Assembly (NCBI RefSeq): GCF_007625205.1
Contig: NZ_VMNI01000006.1
Coordinates: forward strand, 186,001-250,000
From: Denitromonas ohlonensis
GTDB taxonomy: Bacteria > Pseudomonadota > Gammaproteobacteria > Burkholderiales > Rhodocyclaceae
Direction of reading: 5' to 3'
Length of the DNA: 64,000 nucleotides
Shown: one piece after another, positions 10,274 to 19,071 of the stretch
How the letters are laid out: each line of letters starts with the position of its first letter
How positions within the stretch are numbered: position 1 is the stretch's first letter
Made by a program: the position numbers and the translations under genes
Notes under the pieces: generated by a model
Databases searched by the model: none
What the model saw: the letters and a program-made list of their open reading frames with translations, nothing else
What the model was told of the DNA's origin: nothing

Positions 10274-11094
10274 TATTTGCGCTGCGCCCGCATGATGCGG
10301 GTCACTTCATCGAGGCCGTCGATCATGCGATGGCCGGGGTTGAGAAAATTGTCGCCATCGAGCGGGATGATCTTGACGCCGGGCGTCGCCTCCAGCACCA
10401 CCTTGCATTCGGTGTCGGCGGCGCGGTTGAAGGTGAACACGATGTCAGGCTGCGTCTTGGCGATCAGCGCGGGCAGGTCGGCCACGGCCTCGCCGGCACG
10501 CACGGCGCGCACCCGCACATCCTCTTCGACCACATTGAAACCGGCGGCGAAAAACAGATCGCCGAGCACATGCTTGCGACCATACGAGTAAGGCGTACCG
10601 GAGCAGGCCGTCAGCAGCAGCACGCGTTCACCGCGTGCGCCGGTGTTTTTGGCGCGGGTGAACCAGCCGCGGCGGAAGCTCGCCACCTTGCCGCCTTCGG
10701 ATGATTGAATGAGCAAGGCGATGTCTTCGAGCATGGACTCGACCTCGAACATCGAGTTGAAGCCGCCCATCCGCGCCGCCTTGGCGCCCTTGGGCACGGC
10801 GGCGGCAAACGCCGCCTCGTCGGCCATGTCGGAGCCGATCACCAGCTCGGGTTTGAGCGCAGCAATGGCCTTGGCGTCCGGGTCCATCACGCCGCCGGTT
10901 CGCGGCAGCTTCGGTTTGAACGCGTCGTAGCGCGACACGCCAACAATGCACTCGCCCTGCCCCAGCCACTCGATGGCCATGGTGAGATAGGGCGACTGGC
11001 TGACGATGCGCGGGCACTCGGCGGCCTGCACACTCGCCATGGCCAGCAGCCAGACGGCAATCAATCGCGACACATAACGCATGACAAACCTCAT
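10273..11094 (-). CDS. btuF: Cobalamin ABC transporter substrate-binding protein
   Basis: Periplasmic binding protein of the BtuF/FhuD class, 273 aa with a signal peptide (about residues 1-24, ending ASVQA). The helical-backbone binding fold is suggested by PRIVSQSPYLTMAIEWLG, IAALKPELVIGSD and the C-terminal HRMIDGLDEV. A second ATG at 11082 is an equally good start (MRYVSRLIAVW); both sit next to the btuD stop (ATGA overlap for the first). Cobalamin specificity is inferred from btuC, btuD and the riboswitch-led btuB in the same cluster. Confidence 0.85.
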   Translation of the reverse strand: MRFVMRYVSRLIAVWLLAMASVQAAECPRIVSQSPYLTMAIEWLGQGECIVGVSRYDAFKPKLPRTGGVMDPDAKAIAALKPELVIGSDMADEAAFAAAVPKGAKAARMGGFNSMFEVESMLEDIALLIQSSEGGKVASFRRGWFTRAKNTGARGERVLLLTACSGTPYSYGRKHVLGDLFFAAGFNVVEEDVRVRAVRAGEAVADLPALIAKTQPDIVFTFNRAADTECKVVLEATPGVKIIPLDGDNFLNPGHRMIDGLDEVTRIMRAQRK

Positions 11095-11870
11095 TCGAGC
11101 AAGAAGGCCACCTGACCTTCGATCACATGACGGCGGAGCGGATGCCCAAACGCCGCACTCAATACATCCGCCTGCAAGACCTCGTCGGCCGTGCCCGACA
11201 CCATCTTGCCGCTGCCGTCGAGCAGCACCACATGGTCGGCAAAACGCGCCGCCAGATTCAGGTCGTGCAACACCATCACCACCCCGGCACCGGCCTGGGC
11301 CAGGGCCGAGAAATGCGCCAGCACCGCCATCTGGTAGTGCAGGTCGAGATGTGACAGCGGTTCATCCAGCAGATACAGGTCCGGCTGCTGCGCCAGCAAA
11401 CTGGCGATGGCCAGACGCTGCCGCTCACCGCCCGACAGGGTGAGGATATTACGCTCCCCCATGTGATCGAGACCCATGCAGATCAATGCTTCATGCGCAA
11501 TGCGCACATCGTCGCCACTTTCCCAGGCCCAGCGCCCCAGATGCGGATGACGACCCACCAGCGCGGTTTCCATTACCGTGGCGGCAAACCAGTCCGGCTG
11601 CGACTGCGGCTGCACGCCGCGCACCTGCGCCAGTTCGCGCCCCGGCCACTCCGCCAGCGCTCGGCCCTGCAAACGCACCTCGCCACGCTGCACGTCGCGC
11701 AAACCGGCCAGCGCATGCAGCAAGGTGGTCTTGCCCGCACCATTGGGGCCGATCAGCACCAGGCGCTCGCCGGGCATCAGCCGCAGCGACAAATCGCAGC
11801 AGATCCAGCGCTCGCCGATCTGCACCGCGAGATCGTCAGCTTCGAGCAGGGCGTAAGCGTCGGACTTCAT
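11091..11870 (-). CDS. btuD: Cobalamin ABC transporter ATP-binding protein
   Basis: Iron-siderophore/B12-type ABC ATPase, 259 aa from the ATG at 11870. Walker A GPNGAGKTTLLHALAGL, signature LSGGERQRLAIASLL, Walker B LYLLDEPLSHLD and switch His MVLHDLNLAARFADHVVLL are all intact. The open frame extends much farther upstream, but that part is antisense-like read-through of btuC in another frame. The start overlaps the btuC stop by ATGA. Confidence 0.92.
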   Translation of the reverse strand: MKSDAYALLEADDLAVQIGERWICCDLSLRLMPGERLVLIGPNGAGKTTLLHALAGLRDVQRGEVRLQGRALAEWPGRELAQVRGVQPQSQPDWFAATVMETALVGRHPHLGRWAWESGDDVRIAHEALICMGLDHMGERNILTLSGGERQRLAIASLLAQQPDLYLLDEPLSHLDLHYQMAVLAHFSALAQAGAGVVMVLHDLNLAARFADHVVLLDGSGKMVSGTADEVLQADVLSAAFGHPLRRHVIEGQVAFLLE

Positions 11871-12847
11871 CGCGGGTGACGCACCAGCAAAAACAGAAAG
11901 ACCGGCACGCCGATCATGGCGGTCAGCACGCCCACCGGTAGCTGAATCGGCGCGACCAGCGTCCGCGCGGCGGTATCGGCCAGCGTCAGCATGGCGCCAC
12001 CGGCCAAGGCCGAGGCGGGCAGCAGAATGCGTTGGTCGTTGCCGGTGGCCAGGCGCACCAGATGGGGCACGATCAAGCCAACAAAGCCCACCAGCCCGAC
12101 CAGCGTCACCGCCGTGGCGGTGAGCAGCGAAGCCAGCAGATAGACCAGCAGACGGAGGCGTTTGGTGCGCACGCCGAGCGCCCGCGCACTCAACTCGCCG
12201 CGCGCCAGCACGTTCAGGTCCCGCGCAAACGGCAGTGTCGCCAGCAAGCCGGCCACCAGCACCGCCAGCGCCGGCCACGGCCGCGATGCGCCGGAGACAT
12301 CGCCGGTCAGCCAGAACAGCATCGATTGAATTCGGGTGTCGGTCGCCATCACCAGCATGAACACCACCACCGCCCCGCAACCCGCGGCGACAATCACGCC
12401 GGTGAGCAGCAAGCGGGTCTGCGTCCACGAGCCATCGCCGCGCGACAGCCCGAACACCACCAGCATGGCCAGCGCCGCGCCAGCAAAGGCCGCGCCATCG
12501 ATCAGCCAGGTCGCCGCACCGAGCAAGATCGCCGACAGTGCGCCCACCGCCGCACCACCGGAAATACCCAGCACATACGGATCGGCCAGCGGGTTGCGCA
12601 GCAAGACCTGCATCAGCGCCCCCGACAGCGCCAGCAAACCGCCGCTGGTAAAAGCGGCGACGGCACGCGGGAGGCGCAACTCGCGGATGACGACACCGAG
12701 CGTGCCATCGACCTGACCGCCCAGCACGGCAAACACGTCGCCCCATGCCGCGTCCAGACTGCCCGCGCGCAAGGCGAGCAGAAAGGCGAACACGCTCAGG
12801 ACGAGCAAACCGGCCAGGGTCAGAAAGGCGGATTTTCGGGCGAACAT
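11867..12847 (-). CDS. btuC: Cobalamin ABC transporter permease
   Basis: FecCD-family membrane subunit, 326 aa from the ATG at 12847, the usual length, with about ten hydrophobic spans and the conserved LRLPRAVAAFTSGGLLALSG and VGFVGLIVPHLVRL motifs. An alternative in-frame ATG at 12961 overlaps the btuB stop (TGATG) and would add 38 mostly polar residues. The overlap argues for coupling, the family length for the shorter form. Partner of btuD and btuF. Confidence 0.88.
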   Translation of the reverse strand: MFARKSAFLTLAGLLVLSVFAFLLALRAGSLDAAWGDVFAVLGGQVDGTLGVVIRELRLPRAVAAFTSGGLLALSGALMQVLLRNPLADPYVLGISGGAAVGALSAILLGAATWLIDGAAFAGAALAMLVVFGLSRGDGSWTQTRLLLTGVIVAAGCGAVVVFMLVMATDTRIQSMLFWLTGDVSGASRPWPALAVLVAGLLATLPFARDLNVLARGELSARALGVRTKRLRLLVYLLASLLTATAVTLVGLVGFVGLIVPHLVRLATGNDQRILLPASALAGGAMLTLADTAARTLVAPIQLPVGVLTAMIGVPVFLFLLVRHPR

Positions 12848-12960
12848 CCGGTTATGCAAGGCTCGGGCAGTCAGAACCGCCCTAGTGTCGCCCGAAAACG
12901 GCGCTGCCGCACGCGGATGAGCCGCAGTGCCCGACGAGATCGGCAGCGCCTTGGTGCGCA

Positions 12961-14796
12961 TCAACGCTTGGGTTGGTACTTCAGGGTCACGAACACGCTG
13001 CGACCTTCCTGATTGTAGAAGCGCGCGGTTTCGTATTCGTGGTCGAACGCGTTGCCGATCGTGCCCTGCAGACGCCAATCCGAGGTCAGCTTGTATTCGG
13101 CGCGCAGGTCGACCACGCCATAGCCGCCCAGACGATTGGTGTTGGCCACCTCGTCGTAGCGGTGGCTGGCCGCCAGCAGCGAGGCACCGACGCTGAACTT
13201 GCCGTAGTCGCGGTCGGCATCGACACGCAAGGTCTGCTTGGCGCGACGCGGCAACAGGTTGCCGTCGTTCTTGCCGCCCGACTGATCACGTGGGTCGAGC
13301 AGGGTCACGCTGGTGCGCAAGTCCCACTGGGCCAGACGCGCGCCGATCACGCCCTCGATGCCGCGAATCCGGGCCTGGCTGATGTTGTTAGCCAGGAAAA
13401 TGCTGGCGTCGTAGCCAATCAGATCTTCCACATGCGTCTGAAACACATTGGCCGACCAGTAGCCCCAGCCGCCCCGACCCGACAGACCGAACTCCACGGT
13501 ACGCGAACGCTCGGGCTCCAGATCGGTATTGCCGTAGAACGGGAAGTACAGCTCGTTGAAGGTCGGTGCTTTGTAGGCCGTGCCATAACTCGCGGTCAGG
13601 CGCAGCGCGTCGGACACGGTGTAGCCCCAGGCGATGGCGCCAGTGTTGTGACGGCCATAGCGCTCGTCGTCGTCGCTGCGCAGGCTGACCTGATAGTCAT
13701 GCTGGCCCAGCGCGCCCTGATACAGCGCAAACACGCCGTCGTTGGTGCGCGTGGTTTCCGGGTAGGCCGTGGTGCTGGTGATCTCGTCGTCCTGGTGATC
13801 CAGACCGAGGGTCAGCATCGTGTTGGCGCCCAGCGCGATATCGTTTTGCCACGACAGCGTGGTGCGCTCGGTGTCGAAGCTGCTCTTGAACAGGTCGTCC
13901 TTGTAGTTGTTCGAGTCGTCCGTGCTCACCCCGGCGCTGAAAGACATCTTCCAGGCCGCGACCGGCGAGAACGAGAAACGGCCGCCAAACACTTCCTGCA
14001 CCGTATCGCTTTCGTTCTGGAATGAACCGTCGAAGTCGGACTTGGCCTGGGTACGCATCCAGTTCACATTGACCTCGGCCCCGCCCGTAAAGCGGTAGCC
14101 GGCGCGCACCGAACCGGACAGATTCTGATAGCCGTCGCGATCCGGTTCGTTGTTGAAGCAACCACCAAAACCGTCCGCCTCTGCCCGGCATGAATCGAAA
14201 CCATCAGTCGCGTCATGGGACAAATTCAGACTCACCCAACCCTGCTCGCCACCGCCATCCAGGCCGATGCTCGCCTTGCGCGCGCCCTTGCTGCCAAAGC
14301 CAATGCTGCCGCTGGGGCGGAACTCACCGCCGCCACGCTTGGTGAAAATCTGGATCACACCACCAATGGCTTCCGAGCCATACAGGCTGGAGCGCGGGCC
14401 GCGGACAATTTCGATGCGCTCGATCATATCGACCGGCATGTCCTGGAAGGCCGCGGAACCGGAAGTTGCCGAACCGACCTTGATGCCATCGATGAGCACC
14501 ACCAGATGGTCTGACTCGGTGCCGCGCATGAAGACCGAGGTCTGCTTGCCACGACCGCCGTTGTTGGTGAGTGAAATGCCAACCTGACCGCGCAGCAGAT
14601 CGGGCACCGAGCGCGCCTGCAGGCGCTCGATATCGGCCTGCGTAATCACCGTCACTGCGGCCAGCGACTCATCGACCGTGCGCGCCGTGCGCGTCGCGGT
14701 CACCACCACCGTATCGCCGACCGAATCGGCCGCCATCGAAACCAAAGGAAAAGCACAGGACACCGCCAGTGCGGCGGTAGACAAACGAAGTCGCAC
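12961..14796 (-). CDS. btuB: TonB-dependent vitamin B12 outer-membrane receptor
   Basis: Outer-membrane 22-strand beta-barrel that takes up cobalamin using TonB energy, 611 aa. The start is GTG at 14796, about 8 nt after GGGAG; it gives a signal peptide ending VSMA and a length matching BtuB. The TonB box region is DTVVVTATRTAR, then the plug (VPDLLRGQVGISLTNNGGRG, RGPRSSLYGSEAIGGVIQIF) and many amphipathic strands. The barrel ends VFVTLKYQPKR, so the last residue is not the usual aromatic. Identity is strongly supported by the B12 riboswitch in its leader and by btuCDF downstream. Confidence 0.93.
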   Translation of the reverse strand: MRLRLSTAALAVSCAFPLVSMAADSVGDTVVVTATRTARTVDESLAAVTVITQADIERLQARSVPDLLRGQVGISLTNNGGRGKQTSVFMRGTESDHLVVLIDGIKVGSATSGSAAFQDMPVDMIERIEIVRGPRSSLYGSEAIGGVIQIFTKRGGGEFRPSGSIGFGSKGARKASIGLDGGGEQGWVSLNLSHDATDGFDSCRAEADGFGGCFNNEPDRDGYQNLSGSVRAGYRFTGGAEVNVNWMRTQAKSDFDGSFQNESDTVQEVFGGRFSFSPVAAWKMSFSAGVSTDDSNNYKDDLFKSSFDTERTTLSWQNDIALGANTMLTLGLDHQDDEITSTTAYPETTRTNDGVFALYQGALGQHDYQVSLRSDDDERYGRHNTGAIAWGYTVSDALRLTASYGTAYKAPTFNELYFPFYGNTDLEPERSRTVEFGLSGRGGWGYWSANVFQTHVEDLIGYDASIFLANNISQARIRGIEGVIGARLAQWDLRTSVTLLDPRDQSGGKNDGNLLPRRAKQTLRVDADRDYGKFSVGASLLAASHRYDEVANTNRLGGYGVVDLRAEYKLTSDWRLQGTIGNAFDHEYETARFYNQEGRSVFVTLKYQPKR

Positions 14797-14921
14797 GAGA
14801 ACACTCCCAGGCACACCGGACGACCCCGTCCAAACATGCCAACGCAAAGAAAATGGCGTACCGAAGAGAGTGAGACAGGCGTGACGCACCCGTGACCGCC
14901 CCCCGCGGCACTTCCGCTTGT

Positions 14922-15108
14922 GCAGTTCCGGGCCGGTATCCGGGCTCATGGTTGGCGCGCTGATTGCGCCGGGGGCATCGCCTTCCCAGATCCGAAGATC
15001 CAGTGGCGGTTGGATGCGCCTTGTCACCACTTACCGTTGCGGGGGCAGCACAGGCCTTGCGACCGCTCCAGAGGAGCGTTTGATATCGTCGCGCACCTGT
15101 TTCCCGTT
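14922..15108 (-). promoter_or_regulatory. Cobalamin (AdoCbl-type) riboswitch
   Basis: Read on the minus strand, the leader of btuB shows the classic element order: GGGAAACAGGTG, the conserved CTGTGCTGCCCCCGCAACGG, then TAAGT, GCCACTGGATCT, GGGAAGGCGATGCCC, and the B12 box region ATGAGCCCGGATACCGGCC. Spacing and order match the known cobalamin riboswitch consensus. Cobalamin binding is expected to repress btuB and the coupled downstream genes. A G-rich stretch (about 14895-14912) follows before the GTG start. Confidence 0.93.
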
Positions 15109-15218
15109 TATCCCGCGAATGGATGCATTCGCAGGCACCTGAAACATGCGTTTGCCCGCAATCGCGAGCAGTCGGCAATAATACACTGCTTACCACGGCT
15201 TGTGCGACGCACCATTCC

Positions 15219-15782
15219 ATGCCCACCGAACTCATCCTAGGCGGCGCCCGCTCCGGCAAGAGCCGGCTCGCCGAACAACGCGCGCTGGACCACGGCGGCC
15301 CGGTCACCGTCACCGTCATCGCCACCGCCGAAGCCGGCGACGCCGAGATGGCCGCGCGCATTGCCCGCCACCGCGCCGACCGGCCCGAGCACTGGCACAC
15401 CATCGAAGCGCCCACCGCGCTGGCCGACACACTGCAAGCCGCCGCGCACGCCGATGGCTGCGTGATCGTCGATTGCCTCACCCTGTGGCTGTCGAACCTG
15501 CTGATGCACGACGGGGCCGAGCTGCGTGCACCGCATGTGGCCGACGCCCTGCCCGGCTGGCAGCGAGAACACGCCGCGCTGCTCGCCTGCCTGCCCGAGC
15601 TACCCGGCCTGACGATCCTGGTGGCCAACGAGGTCGGCCTCGGTCTGGTGCCCGACTCACCGCTGGGGCGGCTGTTTCGCGACGAAGCGGGCCGGCTCAA
15701 CCAGTCGGTCGCCGCCGTGTGCGACCGCGTCACTTTCGTCGCCGCCGGCCTGCCGCTGACGCTCAAGGCGCCCCCAGCCTGA
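15219..15782 (+). CDS. cobU: Adenosylcobinamide kinase / guanylyltransferase
   Basis: Bifunctional enzyme that phosphorylates adenosylcobinamide and transfers GMP to it, 187 aa from the ATG at 15219. P-loop [15 protein letters not shown] at the N-terminus, the [12 protein letters not shown] segment carrying the guanylylated His, [12 protein letters not shown], and [21 protein letters not shown] are hallmarks. Upstream in-frame ATG codons lie in the leader region and give no family sequence. First gene of the nucleotide-loop operon, divergent from btuB; it has no riboswitch of its own on this strand. Confidence 0.94.
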   Translation: MPTELILGGARSGKSRLAEQRALDHGGPVTVTVIATAEAGDAEMAARIARHRADRPEHWHTIEAPTALADTLQAAAHADGCVIVDCLTLWLSNLLMHDGAELRAPHVADALPGWQREHAALLACLPELPGLTILVANEVGLGLVPDSPLGRLFRDEAGRLNQSVAAVCDRVTFVAAGLPLTLKAPPA

Positions 15783-15831
15783 GCCGGGCTGCGTGCTACC
15801 ATCCGCCCGACTTTTGACGGATTTTTCTCCC

Positions 15832-16866
15832 ATGTCCTACGACATCGCCCCACTCGACACCGCCTTGGTTGACGCCCTGCAAGCCAAGGTCGATGGCAAA
15901 ACCAAACCCCTCGGCGCACTCGGCCGGCTGGAGTTGCTGGCCATGCAGATCGGGCGCATCCAACAGACGCTGACGCCGTCACTGACCCAACCGCACGTGC
16001 TGGTGTTTGCCGGCGACCACGGCGCTGCCAAGGCCGGCGTGTCGGCCTATCCGCAGGATGTCACCTGGCAGATGGTCGAGAACTTCCTCGCCGGGGGCGC
16101 AGCCATCAACGTGTTTGCGCGCCAGATGCGCCTCGGCCTGCGGATTGTGGACGCTGGCGTAGCGCATGACTTCGGCCCGCGCGAGGGGCTGATCAACGGC
16201 AAGATCGCCGCCGGCACCGCCAACTACATCGAACAGCCGGCCATGACGCCGACGCAGTGCGACAAGGCGATCCGGTCCGGGCGCAAGCTGGCGCACAGCC
16301 TCGCCGAGCGCGGTTGCAACGCCGTCGGCTTTGGCGAAATGGGCATCGGCAACACCGCCTCGGCCTCGCTCATCACCCATGGCATCACCAGCGTCCCACT
16401 GCCGCAGGTGGTCGGCCGCGGCACCGGGCTGGACGACGCCGGCCTCGACCGCAAGCAGGCACTGCTCGGCGCCGCGCTGGCCCGCGGCGGGCGGCCGGAC
16501 GACCCGCTGGCGCTACTCGCCGAATACGGCGGCTTCGAAATCGCGATGATGGTCGGCGCCATGCTCGGCGCCGCCGAAAAGCGCATGGTGCTGGTGATCG
16601 ACGGTTTCATCGTCACCGCCGCCCTGCTCGTGGCGCAGGCCATCGCCCCCGCCATCACCGACTACTGCGTGTTTGCCCACCGCTCCGAAGAAGCCGGCCA
16701 CATCGCCCAGCTACGCCACCTCAATGCCGCACCGCTGCTCGACCTCGGCCTGCGCCTGGGCGAAGGCACCGGCGCCGCACTGGCCTGGCCGCTGCTGCAG
16801 GCGGCGGTCAATTTCCTCAATGACATGGCCAGTTTCGAATCCGCCGGCGTCAGCGGAAAGGCGTGA
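15832..16866 (+). CDS. cobT: Nicotinate-nucleotide:dimethylbenzimidazole phosphoribosyltransferase
   Basis: Makes alpha-ribazole phosphate for the lower ligand of cobalamin; 344 aa, normal length. Conserved blocks: [58 protein letters not shown], and the catalytic-Glu region [15 protein letters not shown]. The ATG at 15832 was chosen over one at 15793 because it begins the recognisable N-terminus. 49 nt after cobU. Confidence 0.95.
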   Translation: MSYDIAPLDTALVDALQAKVDGKTKPLGALGRLELLAMQIGRIQQTLTPSLTQPHVLVFAGDHGAAKAGVSAYPQDVTWQMVENFLAGGAAINVFARQMRLGLRIVDAGVAHDFGPREGLINGKIAAGTANYIEQPAMTPTQCDKAIRSGRKLAHSLAERGCNAVGFGEMGIGNTASASLITHGITSVPLPQVVGRGTGLDDAGLDRKQALLGAALARGGRPDDPLALLAEYGGFEIAMMVGAMLGAAEKRMVLVIDGFIVTAALLVAQAIAPAITDYCVFAHRSEEAGHIAQLRHLNAAPLLDLGLRLGEGTGAALAWPLLQAAVNFLNDMASFESAGVSGKA

Positions 16867-16903
16867 TGAGACTGCCCCCCCCACGCTCACAACTGCTCGC
16901 GGA

Positions 16904-16927
16904 GGGCTGTCTTTGCACAGACAGCCC
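16904..16927 (+). other. Hairpin between cobT and cobS
   Basis: Perfect 9-bp stem GGGCTGTCT / AGACAGCCC with a 6-nt loop (TTGCAC) in the 147-nt gap. No T-run follows, so it may be a processing or attenuation element rather than a true terminator. Confidence 0.4.
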
Positions 16928-17013
16928 GTGGGGCATGCGCGGAGCCGTTCGCGACCTGTCGCGGGCGGATTCATCGCCATGGTGCCGCTTGATGACTCGA
17001 AGACGCTGACCGC

Positions 17014-17784
17014 ATGCGCTACCAGCTCGAACTCTTCTTCACCGCGCTCGGCTTCTTCACCCGCATCCCGGTGCCGGGCTGGGTGCCCTACTCGCCCGAG
17101 CGGCTCAACCATGCCGCGCGCTACTTCCCGTGGGTCGGCCTCGTCGTCGGCGCCGCCGGCGCGGCGGTGTTCTGGTTTGCGCGGCAGTGGCTACCGGCCA
17201 GCCTGTCGGTGATTCTGTCGATGGCGGCCACCATCCGCCTGACCGGCGCCTTCCATGAAGACGGCTGGGCCGACGCCTGCGACGGCCTCGGCGGCGGTTG
17301 GGAGAAGTTGCAGGTGCTGGAGATCATGAAAGACTCGCGCATCGGCAGCTACGGCGCGACGGGCTTGGTGCTGATGCTGCTGGCCAAGGCCGCCGCGCTG
17401 GTCGAGATTGCCGCCCACGGCATCCCCAACGCCATCACGGCGATGATCGTCGCCCACACCCTCTCGCGCCTCGCCTCGACCAGCCTGATCCACACCCTGA
17501 GCTATGTGCGCGAGGACGAAACCAGCAAGTCCAAACCGCTGGCCAAGCAGTTGAGCCGCATGGAGCTTTCGATTGCCGGCGCCGGGGGGCTGCTGCCGTT
17601 GCTGCTGCTCGGCCCCGTTGAAGCACTCGGCGCGGTGGTCGCGGTCGTCATCGTCACCACCTGGGCGGCGCGCATGTTCGTGCGCCGCATCGGCGGCTAC
17701 ACCGGCGACTGTCTGGGCGCCGCCCAGCAAGTCAGCGAGCTGGCCACTTACCTCGGAATCCTGATCGCATGGAACTCTATCTGA
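17014..17784 (+). CDS. cobS: Adenosylcobinamide-GDP ribazoletransferase (cobalamin synthase)
   Basis: Integral membrane enzyme joining adenosylcobinamide-GDP and alpha-ribazole (phosphate), 256 aa with several membrane spans. Family landmarks are [10 protein letters not shown] near the N-terminus and the catalytic [18 protein letters not shown]. The C-terminal [16 protein letters not shown] is also conserved. It overlaps cobC by 16 nt, so both are almost certainly co-translated. Confidence 0.94.
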   Translation: MRYQLELFFTALGFFTRIPVPGWVPYSPERLNHAARYFPWVGLVVGAAGAAVFWFARQWLPASLSVILSMAATIRLTGAFHEDGWADACDGLGGGWEKLQVLEIMKDSRIGSYGATGLVLMLLAKAAALVEIAAHGIPNAITAMIVAHTLSRLASTSLIHTLSYVREDETSKSKPLAKQLSRMELSIAGAGGLLPLLLLGPVEALGAVVAVVIVTTWAARMFVRRIGGYTGDCLGAAQQVSELATYLGILIAWNSI

Positions 17785-18317
17785 TCCGCCACCCGCGGCC
17801 CGATGTGCCGCCCGGCGTGTGCTACGGCCAGACCGACGTCGGCTTGGCGGAGTCCGCCACCGATGTGGCCGAGCGTCTCAAACCGCTGCTGCCCACCGAC
17901 TATCTTCTGCACAGCAGCCCGCTGCAACGCGCGCACCGCCTCGCCACCGAATTCGGTACACCGGCGGTGGACGCCCGCCTGCAGGAGATCAGCTTCGGCC
18001 AGTGGGAAGGGCAGACATTCGAATCCCTCGGCAGCGCCATCGACGACTGGTCAAAAGACCCGATGAACTTCCGCCCGCCCGGCGGCGAAACCCCGCTAGA
18101 GATGGCCACCCGCGTGCGCAGCTGGATGGAAGCCGCGCTCGACCCGGACGCCGCCGCGCATGTGGTGGTCGGTCATGGCGGGCCGTTGCGGGTCATCGCC
18201 GGGCAGCTTCTGGGCCTGGCACCCGACCGCTGGCTGGGGCTCGATTTTGCCTGCGGCCAGGCCACCCGGCTGGACATCCACGCCTGGGGCGTGACGCTCA
18301 AATGGTTCAACCGCTAG
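17769..18317 (+). CDS. cobC: Alpha-ribazole phosphatase (histidine phosphatase family)
   Basis: Phosphoglycerate-mutase-like enzyme removing the 5'-phosphate from alpha-ribazole phosphate or adenosylcobalamin phosphate, 182 aa. The catalytic motif reads [19 protein letters not shown], the RHP variant found in many betaproteobacterial CobC instead of RHG; the second His lies in [14 protein letters not shown]. It overlaps cobS by 16 nt and ends the cobU-T-S-C operon. Confidence 0.92.
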   Translation: MELYLIRHPRPDVPPGVCYGQTDVGLAESATDVAERLKPLLPTDYLLHSSPLQRAHRLATEFGTPAVDARLQEISFGQWEGQTFESLGSAIDDWSKDPMNFRPPGGETPLEMATRVRSWMEAALDPDAAAHVVVGHGGPLRVIAGQLLGLAPDRWLGLDFACGQATRLDIHAWGVTLKWFNR

Positions 18318-18327
18318 GGGCGTCCGG

Positions 18328-18333
18328 TATACT
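18328..18333 (+). promoter_or_regulatory. Candidate -10 box for the phosphatase-msbA pair
   Basis: TATACT lies in the 91-nt gap after cobC, about 75 nt before the GTG start of the phosphatase-like gene. A weak -35-like TTCAAC lies 16 nt upstream. Only the -10 is convincing. Confidence 0.3.
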
Positions 18334-18408
18334 CCGCCCCTGATCCGCGCCGATTGCCGGCGCCACGCGACGCGCGCTGTCGCGTGCCAAACGCCTTTTG
18401 AGCACTGA

Positions 18409-19071
18409 GTGGCTAAAGACATCTCCACCCCGGTTGGTCGTTTTCTCGCCTGGCTCGACATGCATGTGGTCGACCACGGCTTTATCCGTGCGATCTACAA
18501 CAACTTTCACGACCTGGGCGGCGGCATGTTCCGCAGCAGCCAGCCCAGCCCGGCGCAGATCCGTCGCTACCATCGCAAGCATGGCCTGCGGACCATCCTT
18601 AATCTGCGCGGCGAGAGCGAGTTCGGCTCCTACACGCTGGAGCGCCAGGTCTGCGAGGAGCTCGGCATTGCCTTCATCGACGCCAAAATGTTCTCGCGTG
18701 GCGCACCGAGCCGGGCGCGCATCCACATGCTTAAAGACCTGTTCGCGTCCATCGAGTACCCCGCGCTGATGCACTGCAAGTCCGGCGCCGACCGGGCCGG
18801 CATCGCCGCCGCGCTCTACCGCATCCTGCATCTGGGTCACCCGGTGGCCGACACCATGAGCGAGCTGCACTGGCGCTACGGCCACTCGCGCAAAGCGCGC
18901 ACCGGCGTGCTGGACTTCTTCCTCGCCAGCTATGTGGCGTACAACGAGAAGACGCCGATCGACTTCATGACATGGGTGGATACGGTGTACGAAGATGAGG
19001 CACTCAAGCAGCAATTCCGCTCGGATGGCTGGTCGAGTCTGATCGTAGACAAGGTGTTACACCGCGAATGA
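18409..19071 (+). CDS. Tyrosine/dual-specificity phosphatase-like protein
   Basis: A 220-aa protein with the Cys-based phosphatase signature MHCKSGADRAG (Cys about 123, Arg about 129, matching C-x5-R) and the DSP-like SSQPSPAQIRRYHRKHGLRTILNLRGE. The start is GTG at 18409; no better ATG occurs before the conserved region. The stop overlaps the msbA start (ATGA), so it is coupled to lipid A export. It could dephosphorylate a lipid, sugar or protein-tyrosine substrate; the context favours an envelope role, but the substrate is unknown. Confidence 0.82.
   Translation: MAKDISTPVGRFLAWLDMHVVDHGFIRAIYNNFHDLGGGMFRSSQPSPAQIRRYHRKHGLRTILNLRGESEFGSYTLERQVCEELGIAFIDAKMFSRGAPSRARIHMLKDLFASIEYPALMHCKSGADRAGIAAALYRILHLGHPVADTMSELHWRYGHSRKARTGVLDFFLASYVAYNEKTPIDFMTWVDTVYEDEALKQQFRSDGWSSLIVDKVLHRE

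Noticed and set aside
11871-12746. Long N-terminal extension of the btuD frame
   Set aside because: It lies across btuC in a different frame with Arg/Gly/Ala-rich nonsense; the real btuD start overlaps the btuC stop.
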